The translations under genes were made by a program, and so were the position numbers. From positions 1 through 64,000 of the forward strand of contig JACIZI010000018.1 in assembly GCA_014359475.1 (NCBI GenBank): a stretch of DNA of 64,000 bases. The letters run 5' to 3'. Positions 56,899 to 64,000 of the stretch are shown piece by piece. Origin of the DNA: Marinobacter sp. (GTDB lineage: Bacteria > Pseudomonadota > Gammaproteobacteria > Pseudomonadales > Oleiphilaceae). How positions within the stretch are numbered: the first letter of the stretch is position 1; each line of letters begins with the position of its first letter. The notes beneath the pieces are model-generated. The model was not told the DNA's origin. It ran no database searches and saw only the letters and a list, made by a program, of their open reading frames with translations.

Positions 56899-58167
56899 AT
56901 GAAAACTGCAGTTCAATTTGCCAGGGTGAGTCTTCTTACCTTAGCTTCAGGTCTGTTTCTTGCGGGCTGTGGCCAGAATGAGGTTCCGGAGAGCGCCCAA
57001 CAGGGTAGTCAAGAGCCGCCCCCTCATCCTGTGGAAGTTGTTGAGTTGACACGCCAGGATGTGAGTATTGAACGATCCTACCCGTCATTGCTGCGCAGTG
57101 ATGACGAGGTCACGCTGGTGGCCCGAGTGGCAGGTACTCTGGAGCAGCGCCACTTCGAGGCCGGTCAGATGGTGGAGAAAGGCGAACTGCTTTATTCCAT
57201 CGAGCCTGACGTTTATCAGGCGATCGTCAATCAGCGTGAGGCCGACCTGGAAAGTGCCCGTGCGCAACTGTTCCGGGCCCAGCGTGACGCTGACCGGTTT
57301 GAGCGATTGCTGGGGCAGAACTCAGTGAGCCGACAGGATTACGACAAGGCGCTGGCCGATGCTAGGGTTGCCCAGGCTTCGGTCGCCCAGGCTGAGGCCG
57401 CTCTGGCCAGTGCACGTATCGACCTGGACTACGCCAAGGTCAAAGCCCCCGTTTCCGGAATGATCAGCCTGAGCCAGATTAATGTCGGGAACTTTGTGAG
57501 CACGGGTACAGAATTGGCCACGATAACCCCATTGGATCCGTTGGAAGTGCGTTTCCAGCTGCCCCAAAGCCATGCCTTCGAGCTGCGTCGTCAGCTGAAA
57601 GGACAGGATATCGAGTCAATCACGACACGACTTCAGGTGCCGGGTAGTTCTGGCGATGAAACTGGCAGCCTGAACGGTAATTTGGACTTCCTTGGCTCCC
57701 GGGTTGACCAGGCCACCAGCACGGTTCAGGCCAACGCCACGTTTCCCAACCCGGATGCCAGCGTTTTACCTGGGCAGTTCGTGCGTATCCGCATTGAGGG
57801 TCTGAAGCGGTATGGCGTGCTGGCCGTGCCCGAAATTGCCGTTGGTCAGGGCTTGATGGGCCCGCAGATCTTTGTGCTTGATGAAAATAACGTGGCGCGC
57901 GCGCGCCCGGTGGATCTGGGTGAAGTCGCAGGCCCCTGGCAGATTATACAAGGCGGTGTTGAACCCGGAGAGCGGGTAGTGGTTGGAGACCTGGCGGGAG
58001 TTCAGCCTGGAACGACCATTGAGCCGCAGCCTTTCAAGGGCGATGCAGATTCGTTGGTGGAGGACGCCGAGGCGTCTAAAGAAGAAGCCCGTCATAGAGA
58101 CATGGAAAAAGCGACAGAGGCTGAGCCTGGTACTGCCACTGAAAGCGCTGAGGACGCCTCCTCATGA
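56899..58167 (+). CDS. acrA: RND efflux periplasmic adaptor (AcrA-like lipoprotein)
   Basis: 422 residues with a lipoprotein signal (lipobox LAGC, Cys24). Domain order of membrane fusion proteins: beta-barrel/lipoyl (VTLVARVAGTLEQRHFEAGQMVEKGELLYSIEP), hairpin helices (ADLESARAQLFRAQRDADRFERLL, VAQAEAALASARIDLDYAKVKAPVSG) and membrane-proximal part. The C-terminus is unusually long and acidic (SLVEDAEASKEEARHRDMEKATEAEPGTATESAEDASS), which is peculiar to this protein. It links the inner-membrane pump to TolC. The stop overlaps the acrB start (ATGA). Confidence 0.93.
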   Translation: MKTAVQFARVSLLTLASGLFLAGCGQNEVPESAQQGSQEPPPHPVEVVELTRQDVSIERSYPSLLRSDDEVTLVARVAGTLEQRHFEAGQMVEKGELLYSIEPDVYQAIVNQREADLESARAQLFRAQRDADRFERLLGQNSVSRQDYDKALADARVAQASVAQAEAALASARIDLDYAKVKAPVSGMISLSQINVGNFVSTGTELATITPLDPLEVRFQLPQSHAFELRRQLKGQDIESITTRLQVPGSSGDETGSLNGNLDFLGSRVDQATSTVQANATFPNPDASVLPGQFVRIRIEGLKRYGVLAVPEIAVGQGLMGPQIFVLDENNVARARPVDLGEVAGPWQIIQGGVEPGERVVVGDLAGVQPGTTIEPQPFKGDADSLVEDAEASKEEARHRDMEKATEAEPGTATESAEDASS

Positions 58168-61100
58168 ATTTCTCGAACTTTTTCATCAAACGACCGATCT
58201 TTGCTACGGTCCTGGCAATCATCCTGACGATCATCGGGGTGGTCAGCTTGCGGGTATTGCCCATCGAGCAGTATCCCAGTGTTGTGCCCCCCACCGTTTC
58301 TGTTACCGCCCAGTTTCCGGGCGCAGATGCCGAAACGGTGGCACAAACCGTGGCTGCGCCGTTGGCGGAGGCAATCAACGGCGTAGAGGACATGCTGTAC
58401 ATGACCTCGACCAGTGCTGATAACGGCATCATGAGCCTGAACGTCGCTTTTGATATCGGCACGGACGGTGATATCAACACCATCAACGTGAACAACCGCG
58501 TGCAGGGAGCGTTATCGCAACTGCCGGAGCAGGTTCAGGCTCAGGGCGTTACTGTTGAGCTGCGTTCCAGTTCAATCCTGATGCTGGTGTCGCTGATCTC
58601 GCCAGAAGGCGATTATGACAACGTCTTTATGCAGAATTACGCCACTCTCAATATCCTGGACGAACTGCGTCAGGTGCCGGGGGTTGGTGAGGCCGAGGTT
58701 CTGGGGGGTGGTGAATTCGCCATGCGTATCTGGATGGATCCGGACAAGCTGGCGCAATACGACCTGACACCCACCGAGGTGGCGACGGCTATTCGAGCCC
58801 AAAACACCGAAGTCCCGGCGGGTAGTCTGGCCAGCACACCGCAAAGCGAACCGCGAGCCTTCACGTACACCATCACCGCGGGTGGCCGACTGAGCGACGT
58901 CAGCGACTTCCGCGAAATATTCCTTCGCACCAATCCGGATGGCTCGTCGCTGCGTCTTGAGGATGTGGCCCGAATAGAGTTGGGCGCCTCTTTTTACGCT
59001 ATTGACGCAAACCTCAACGGCTCCACCATGACGCCGATTATTATCAACCAACAGCCGGGGGCGAATGCCCTAGCGACTGCGGACGCGGTGAAGGAAACCA
59101 TGGCCGAGCTGGCCGAACGTTTTCCGCCCGGCCTCGAGCATGTGGTGCCTTACGATACGACGCTGTTTATTGATGCCTCGGTAAGCACGGTCATCAAGGT
59201 GTTTATTGAAGCCTTTCTGATCGTCGGTGTGATCCTGTTTGTGTTTCTACAAAACTGGCGCTTTACGGTGATTGCCATGTCGGTGGTGCCGGTGTCTGTG
59301 CTGGCCACCTTTGCCGGTTTCTACATGTTCGGATTCTCGATAAACCTGCTGACCCTGTTCGCACTGGTGCTGTCGATCGGCATAGTGGTGGATGATGCGA
59401 TTCTTGTGGTCGAGAACGTTGAACGGGTATTGAGTGAGGATGACGAGATCACCGTAACTCAGGCCACCATTCGTGCGATGAAGGAGGTTGGTGGACCGGT
59501 GATTGCCACCTCGCTGATCATGGCTGCGGTGTTTGTCCCGGTTGCGTTCCTCGGCGGTTTCACCGGACAAATATACCAACAGTTCGCGCTGACCGTTGCC
59601 ATTTCAGTGGCTTTCTCGGCACTTATGGCGCTGACTTTTACCCCCGCGTTATCCGCGATATTCATCAAGCACAAGTCGAAGTTAGGCGAGTCAAAGCTGA
59701 TGCGCGCAATCAATACGCCGCTGCGTTTGTTCGATAGCTTCTTCGCGGGAGTCACCTCAGCTTACATGTGGGCCGTCAAGAAACTGGTTCATTTCTGGGG
59801 ACTGGCCTTACTGCTCACGGGACTGGTGATTGGTGGTTCCTGGTGGCTTTATCAGACCACGCCTTCTACGCTCGTGCCGGAGACAGACCAGGGGATTGTC
59901 CTGGCGAGTGTACAGTTACCTGATTCAGCCTCACTCGACCGCACCAATGCCTACATGGATGAACTCTCGTCCCGGATTGAAGAGATCGAAGGGGTGGAGT
60001 ATGTGTCTGCGGTGGCCGGTTACGACATCCTTTCGAGTGCGGTGAACACGGCTCGGGGCGTCATGTTTATAAATATGGTTCCCTGGAACGAACGCTCCCT
60101 CACCGCGGACGAGCTGGTGGAAAAAATCATGGCGCTGGGAGCACAAGTCTCCGGAGGGTCAACGATGGCCTTCAACGTGCCGCCGATAATGGGTCTCTCC
60201 ACCACCGGTGGTTTCACCGGCTATTTGCAGTCATTTGAAGGCGCTGACGCACAGGAGCTGTTCCAAGCCTCTACGAAAGTGATGGAGGCAGCGAACCAAC
60301 ACCCTGCGCTGCAGAGGGTATTCACAACCTTTAACGTGAATGTGCCCGGCTACCGTGCCGAAATCGACCAGCAAAAGGCGCTCAGTTACGGCGTTGCGCT
60401 GGAGGATCTGAACGCCACGCTGTCGAACACCTTCGGTAATGGCTTCGTTAACTATTTCAGTTACCAGAACCGTAACTTTCAGGTGTACCTCCAGAACGAG
60501 GACGAATTCCGTAAAACGCCGGATGACATGAGCAGTGTCTACGTGCGTGGAGGCAACGGCGAGCGAATCCCGCTTTCCGAATTCGTGACTCTTGAACGTC
60601 AGGCCAAGCCGGCGGTGGTATCCCGTTTCGGAGTTTATCTTGGGGCGCAGTTCCAGGGTGGTCCGGCTGAGGGTTACAGTTCCGGTGAGGCGATCGCTGC
60701 GATGGAGCAAATCGTTCAGGAAACCCTCGGAAGTGATTGGGGCATGGGCTGGACTGGAACCGCCTACCAGGAAAGTCAGGTGGGGAATACCGCAAGCCTG
60801 GCGATCATATTCGGCCTGATAATGGTGTTCCTGATCCTGGCTGCGCAGTACGAGAGCTGGTCGCTGCCGCTGGCAGTACTGACCGCTACACCGTTTGCAT
60901 TTCTGGGTGCGATCGGCGGTATCGCGCTGAGGGGCCTCGACACCAGTATCTACGTGGAAATTGGGATGCTGGTGGTGGTTGGTCTGGCGGCCAAGAACAC
61001 CATTCTGATCGTTGAATTTGCTGAGTTACGACGTAAGGAGCTCGGAGAGACGATTCGTGAAGCCGCTGTTAATGCCGCAGAGCTGCGTTTCAGACCTATC

Positions 61101-61346
61101 GTGATGACTTCGGTGGCGTTTATTTTCGGCACCTTGCCTCTCGCCCTGGCCACGGGCGCCAGTGATGTCAGCAGTCACCACATAGGCACTACGGTTGCGA
61201 TGGGTATGGCATCCGTAGCGATTCTCGGTAGCCTGTTCGCATCGAGTTTCTACGCCATGATTGCGGCCGTTTCTGACTGGTTGGCCAAAAAGCTGAAAGG
61301 CGAGCCATCTAACCATCAGGCGGTTGCAGAAGCGAAACAGCACTGA
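58164..61346 (+). CDS. acrB: RND multidrug efflux permease (AcrB/MexB-like)
   Basis: 1060 residues, full length for the HAE1 family. Proton-relay residues are in GIVVDDAILVVENVER (Asp-Asp, about residue 407) and GLAAKNTILIVEFAELRR (Lys, about 935). N-terminus MNFSNFFIKRPIFATVLAIILTIIGVVSLRVLPIEQYPSVVPPTV is typical. Twelve transmembrane helices and two large periplasmic loops with docking and porter parts are expected. It exports amphipathic compounds by H+ antiport together with AcrA and TolC. Same operon as acrA. Confidence 0.95.
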   Translation: MNFSNFFIKRPIFATVLAIILTIIGVVSLRVLPIEQYPSVVPPTVSVTAQFPGADAETVAQTVAAPLAEAINGVEDMLYMTSTSADNGIMSLNVAFDIGTDGDINTINVNNRVQGALSQLPEQVQAQGVTVELRSSSILMLVSLISPEGDYDNVFMQNYATLNILDELRQVPGVGEAEVLGGGEFAMRIWMDPDKLAQYDLTPTEVATAIRAQNTEVPAGSLASTPQSEPRAFTYTITAGGRLSDVSDFREIFLRTNPDGSSLRLEDVARIELGASFYAIDANLNGSTMTPIIINQQPGANALATADAVKETMAELAERFPPGLEHVVPYDTTLFIDASVSTVIKVFIEAFLIVGVILFVFLQNWRFTVIAMSVVPVSVLATFAGFYMFGFSINLLTLFALVLSIGIVVDDAILVVENVERVLSEDDEITVTQATIRAMKEVGGPVIATSLIMAAVFVPVAFLGGFTGQIYQQFALTVAISVAFSALMALTFTPALSAIFIKHKSKLGESKLMRAINTPLRLFDSFFAGVTSAYMWAVKKLVHFWGLALLLTGLVIGGSWWLYQTTPSTLVPETDQGIVLASVQLPDSASLDRTNAYMDELSSRIEEIEGVEYVSAVAGYDILSSAVNTARGVMFINMVPWNERSLTADELVEKIMALGAQVSGGSTMAFNVPPIMGLSTTGGFTGYLQSFEGADAQELFQASTKVMEAANQHPALQRVFTTFNVNVPGYRAEIDQQKALSYGVALEDLNATLSNTFGNGFVNYFSYQNRNFQVYLQNEDEFRKTPDDMSSVYVRGGNGERIPLSEFVTLERQAKPAVVSRFGVYLGAQFQGGPAEGYSSGEAIAAMEQIVQETLGSDWGMGWTGTAYQESQVGNTASLAIIFGLIMVFLILAAQYESWSLPLAVLTATPFAFLGAIGGIALRGLDTSIYVEIGMLVVVGLAAKNTILIVEFAELRRKELGETIREAAVNAAELRFRPIVMTSVAFIFGTLPLALATGASDVSSHHIGTTVAMGMASVAILGSLFASSFYAMIAAVSDWLAKKLKGEPSNHQAVAEAKQH

Positions 61347-61439
61347 GCGGCCAACCGGCTCGCCTACTCGGGCCGGTACCGTACAGATTGACATCATGAA
61401 TGTTGCAGGTGGGCAAACGAATGCAACCAGGAGGTTGTC

Positions 61440-62111
61440 ATGGAGTTACTTACAGAGATTACCCTGAGTTTCCCGGTGGTGGTGTTCAGTGTACTGATGC
61501 CTCTGGTCTTGCTTTACTGGGTGCTCGTCGCCTTGCGGTTGCTACCGCTGGAACTGTTTGAACACGACAGCCTGAAAGGCGATTACCTTTCCAGCTCACT
61601 GGTGGCACTGGGCTTTGCCGGAGTACCGGCTTCCTTTGCGCTTTCCGTCCTTTTGCTGTTGGCGTCAGCGTTCACTATTGCTGTCGAGGTGTTGGCGCTG
61701 CGCTGGCTAGACCTGGGGTTTTTCCGCGTACCACTGGGCCTGGTTGTCTTGTGGGCTTCGCTTGCTGTGGCGTCGCCATTGGCGGCGGGATTATGTGCGT
61801 CTGTGCGCCGCTGGTTTCATCGTCACCTGCTTGGTCATCAGCGGTGTTTGCTGGGTGAACAGGTCGAGGTGTTGGCTGAACCGGATGCCGACGGCTGGAC
61901 CCGCGCGGTACTGCTTGATGACCGGGATTACGAGGTACGACTGCACGGTAAGCCGGAGAATATGCCCCACGCAGGTGATCGGCGAGTGTTGGTTAAATAT
62001 GTTGCCGATGAAAACTCTTATCGCAGCGTTAACGAGACTGAGTATCGCGAGGCACGGGGACACCTCAAGAGGCTCCGGCTCGCTAGCAAGCAATCGTCCC
62101 AGGTTTTGTAG
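61440..62111 (+). CDS. YqiJ-like inner membrane protein with OB-fold tail
   Basis: 223 residues; about three N-terminal membrane helices (VVVFSVLMPLVLLYWVLVALRLL, LVALGFAGVPASFALSVLLLLASAFTIAVEVLAL, GLVVLWASLAVASPLAAGLCASV) and a C-terminal small beta-barrel domain (EQVEVLAEPDADGWTRAVLLDDRDYEVRLHGKPENMPHAGDRRVLVKYVADENSYRSV) of the NfeD/YqiJ OB type. Such proteins usually go with flotillin-like YqiK, which is not in this window. It follows acrB and a GGAGG site; its link to efflux is unclear. Confidence 0.65.
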   Translation: MELLTEITLSFPVVVFSVLMPLVLLYWVLVALRLLPLELFEHDSLKGDYLSSSLVALGFAGVPASFALSVLLLLASAFTIAVEVLALRWLDLGFFRVPLGLVVLWASLAVASPLAAGLCASVRRWFHRHLLGHQRCLLGEQVEVLAEPDADGWTRAVLLDDRDYEVRLHGKPENMPHAGDRRVLVKYVADENSYRSVNETEYREARGHLKRLRLASKQSSQVL

Positions 62112-62144
62112 ACAAGATTCAACTAGTCAACACGGTAACTTTCA

Positions 62145-62768
62145 ATGGCCAGAAAAACCAAGGCGGAAGCCGAGGTCACGCGTCAAGTTATACTGGATGC
62201 GGCAGAAAAGGTTTTTATCACAAAAGGTGTGGCCCGGTCATCGCTGGAAGAAATCGCACGTACAGCGAAGGTCACCCGAGGTGCGATTTATTGGCACTTC
62301 TGTAATAAGTCCGATCTGTTCGATGCCATGCTCGATCGTGTGCGCCTGCCTATTTCCGCGTTGATTGATCCTACCGCCAATGCACAAACCGGTGAATTAC
62401 AAGCGCTCAGAAATCTTTGTGTGTACGCCTTGCGAATGCTCGTAGAAGATCAGCGCTATTTTCGTGTTTACAGCATTTTGTTCCACCACACGGAGTCGGA
62501 ACGAGGATTGAAGAAGCTCGCAGAAATGGCGGAAGAATCGATTAACCTGATGACCCGGATTTTTGAAAACCATCCTCCGCACCCCTCCTTGACACCAAGA
62601 CAGGCGGCACGCTCTTTACATACCCAAGTTCTCGGTATTTACTTCGACTGGCTAAGAAATCCCAGGGCCTATGACTTAGCACAGGAGTCGGAAATTCTTA
62701 TTGACACCTTGTTTCGGGGTATTTGTCCCGACAGCCAGTCATTTCTGCCAGCGAAAGACAGTCAATGA
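62145..62768 (+). CDS. TetR/AcrR-family regulator, paralogue of the tolC-linked repressor
   Basis: 207 residues, the same length as the regulator at 56029-56652 and highly alike over its whole length (MARKTKAEAEVTRQVILDAAEKVF, SSLEEIARTAKVTRGAIYWHFCNKSDLFDAML, LTPRQAARSLHTQVLGIYFDWLRNPRAYDL). The two probably recognise similar operators and may cross-regulate. It follows the YqiJ-like gene by 33 bp and may be co-transcribed with it. Confidence 0.9.
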   Translation: MARKTKAEAEVTRQVILDAAEKVFITKGVARSSLEEIARTAKVTRGAIYWHFCNKSDLFDAMLDRVRLPISALIDPTANAQTGELQALRNLCVYALRMLVEDQRYFRVYSILFHHTESERGLKKLAEMAEESINLMTRIFENHPPHPSLTPRQAARSLHTQVLGIYFDWLRNPRAYDLAQESEILIDTLFRGICPDSQSFLPAKDSQ

Positions 62769-62872
62769 ACAGACATTAGTGCTGCCCCACAGAGTCACGC
62801 GCGAAGCTGCAAATGCCGATCTACGGACTGTGGCGGTTGATTGGGGTTGTGAATTAAAGGCGGACCAAGTTG

Positions 62873-64000
62873 ATGCATTGTTTTATCGAGATCGGCCCTT
62901 TATTGAAACTACTCCCCCGGGCCCGCCTGATGACCGCCTGCTTCGCCGTTATTTTTCTGGCGGGCTGTGCCTTGCCCGCCGTGAACAAGTCTGAATCAAG
63001 CGCGCTGACATTGTCAGAAGCGCAGGAAACCCGGCTGGGAAAAGCCATAGCACCAAGCCTGGCGAATCACCCGGGGAAAAGCGGTATCTATACATTAACC
63101 AACCCCCTGGACGCTTTCGCCGCCAGAGCTCTGCTGGCTAGAGCGGCCGACAGGACGCTCGATGTTCAATACTACATCTGGCACGGAGATACTACCGGAA
63201 CGCTGCTCTTGGAAGAACTCCACACGGCAGCCGACCGTGGCGTTCGGGTTCGCTTGCTGGTCGACGACAATGGCACCTCAGGACTCGACACAGAGCTTGC
63301 AGCACTGGCTTCACATCCATTGATCGAGATTAGGCTATTCAACCCCTTTGTTATCCGTTCACCAAAATGGATGGGATATGTTACGGATTTTTCCCGAGCC
63401 AATCGGCGCATGCACAACAAATCGTTCACCGCCGATAATCAGGCATCGATCATTGGCGGGCGTAATGTAGGTGACGAATATTTTGGGGCAACGGAGGGTG
63501 TTCTCTTCGCAGATCTTGATGTGCTTTCAGTAGGACCAGTCGTTAGCGATGTCTCGACAGACTTTGATCGCTATTGGGACAGCGATTCGACCTACCCCGT
63601 CGAAAATATTGTGCCAGCGGTTCCAGAGGAGGCTCTCGATCAATTCTCTACAAAAGCTTCTCTGATAGAGCGAGACGGCGCCGCTTCAGCGTACGTAAAC
63701 GCGATATCTGAGTCAGAATTCATTAAGAAACTACTGGCAAGCCAATTAGAACTGGAGTGGGCTTGCGTCCGAATGGTGAGCGATGATCCGGCAAAAGGGC
63801 TTGGTTTGGCAAAAAAGGAAGAGCTCCTTTCTCATCAGCTCGCAGAGATTCTGGGTGCGCCGGAGAGCCGGATTGCCTTGGTGTCTCCGTATTTTGTACC
63901 CACCGAGGCCGGTGTTGAGGCCTTTTCTGCATTAGCGGACCAGGGAATCAGAGTGAGTATTTTAACGAACTCCCTCGACGCGACGGATGTCGCTGCGGTG
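62873..64000 (+). CDS. Phospholipase D family protein, ClsC-like (partial, runs off the window)
   Basis: At least 376 codons; no stop before 64000. Likely start ATG 62873 (AAAGGCGG nine bases before); alternatives are TTG 62903 and ATG 62930. All starts give an N-terminal hydrophobic stretch ending in the lipobox LAGC (TACFAVIFLAGCALP), so the product is a lipoprotein. First HKD motif at RRMHNKSFTADNQASIIGGRNVGDEYF; preceding LDVQYYIWHGDTTGTLLLEELHTAADRGVRVRLLVDDNGT is typical of ClsC (YmdC)-type cardiolipin synthases. The second HKD motif should lie beyond the window. Involved in phospholipid synthesis or turnover. Confidence 0.8.
   Translation, partial: MHCFIEIGPLLKLLPRARLMTACFAVIFLAGCALPAVNKSESSALTLSEAQETRLGKAIAPSLANHPGKSGIYTLTNPLDAFAARALLARAADRTLDVQYYIWHGDTTGTLLLEELHTAADRGVRVRLLVDDNGTSGLDTELAALASHPLIEIRLFNPFVIRSPKWMGYVTDFSRANRRMHNKSFTADNQASIIGGRNVGDEYFGATEGVLFADLDVLSVGPVVSDVSTDFDRYWDSDSTYPVENIVPAVPEEALDQFSTKASLIERDGAASAYVNAISESEFIKKLLASQLELEWACVRMVSDDPAKGLGLAKKEELLSHQLAEILGAPESRIALVSPYFVPTEAGVEAFSALADQGIRVSILTNSLDATDVAAV

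Noticed and set aside
58164..61346. A CRISPR array or tRNA gene anywhere in the window
   Set aside because: No run of regularly spaced repeats and no tRNA-like cloverleaf with TTCGA arm was seen; the only repeats are attC sites, MITEs and local palindromes.

Overview
The window reads as chromosomal DNA of a marine, moderately halophilic gammaproteobacterium, most likely Marinobacter or a close relative. The support is an E. coli/Vibrio-type origin-proximal order (glmS-glmU-atpCDGAHFEBI-parB-parA-rsmG-mnmG), an NhaB antiporter, a stand-alone ectoine hydroxylase and a ferredoxin reductase/desaturase pair. The genus is inferred from gene content and style, not from any search.

Left part (about 1-9750): a sedentary chromosomal integron. 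A 319-residue IntI integrase gene at 8790-9749 (+) has a CTGT-N8-ACAG LexA box over its promoter. To its left, reading away from it on the minus strand, are about nine gene cassettes separated by imperfect palindromes (attC). The first seven bases of each cassette and the R'' core of its own attC are complementary (exact in five cassettes, one mismatch in three), so cassette borders can be placed almost to the base. Contents from the integrase outward: a RidA-family protein, a one-TM protein, a 535-residue P-loop ATPase, a nitronate monooxygenase, a frameshifted IS91-like transposase, a small Cys-containing acidic protein, an NPY-repeat exported protein, a 413-residue possible PIN-like protein, and a PDZ-TM protein.

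9760-19200: class Ia ribonucleotide reductase nrdAB on the minus strand, behind a cobalamin riboswitch and two NrdR-like boxes 32 bp apart; a DUF3047 protein; nhaB; and a ferredoxin reductase/fatty-acid desaturase operon with palindromic operators around its promoter.

19230-29200: a complete guanidine-nitrogen module behind a guanidine-I (ykkC) riboswitch with an overlapping terminator: two DUF1989 proteins, a urea/guanidine carboxylase, a three-part NitT/TauT-type ABC importer and allophanate hydrolase. Together they would import guanidine, carboxylate it with biotin and ATP, deiminate it and release ammonia and CO2.

29270-47800: a three-gene surface-glycan set (glycosyltransferase, DUF2334 deacetylase-like, UPF0104 flippase-like), then glmS, glmU, the full F1Fo ATP synthase operon, parAB, rsmG and mnmG, all transcribed away from a candidate oriC (47570-47740) with two perfect TTATCCACA DnaA boxes next to mnmG.

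47780-54600: an accessory stretch with a DUF3833 lipoprotein, a long acyl-CoA dehydrogenase, ectD, and a small island. The island holds a higBA toxin-antitoxin pair split by a 166-bp MITE (a second, inverted copy lies 4 kb away) and the scar of a TOTE-type primase-helicase gene.

54620-64000: an RND efflux system (divergent tolC-tetR and acrA-acrB around a shared operator region), a YqiJ-like membrane protein, a second closely related TetR regulator, and the first part of a ClsC-type phospholipase D/cardiolipin synthase gene cut by the window end. No tRNA, rRNA or CRISPR array was seen.
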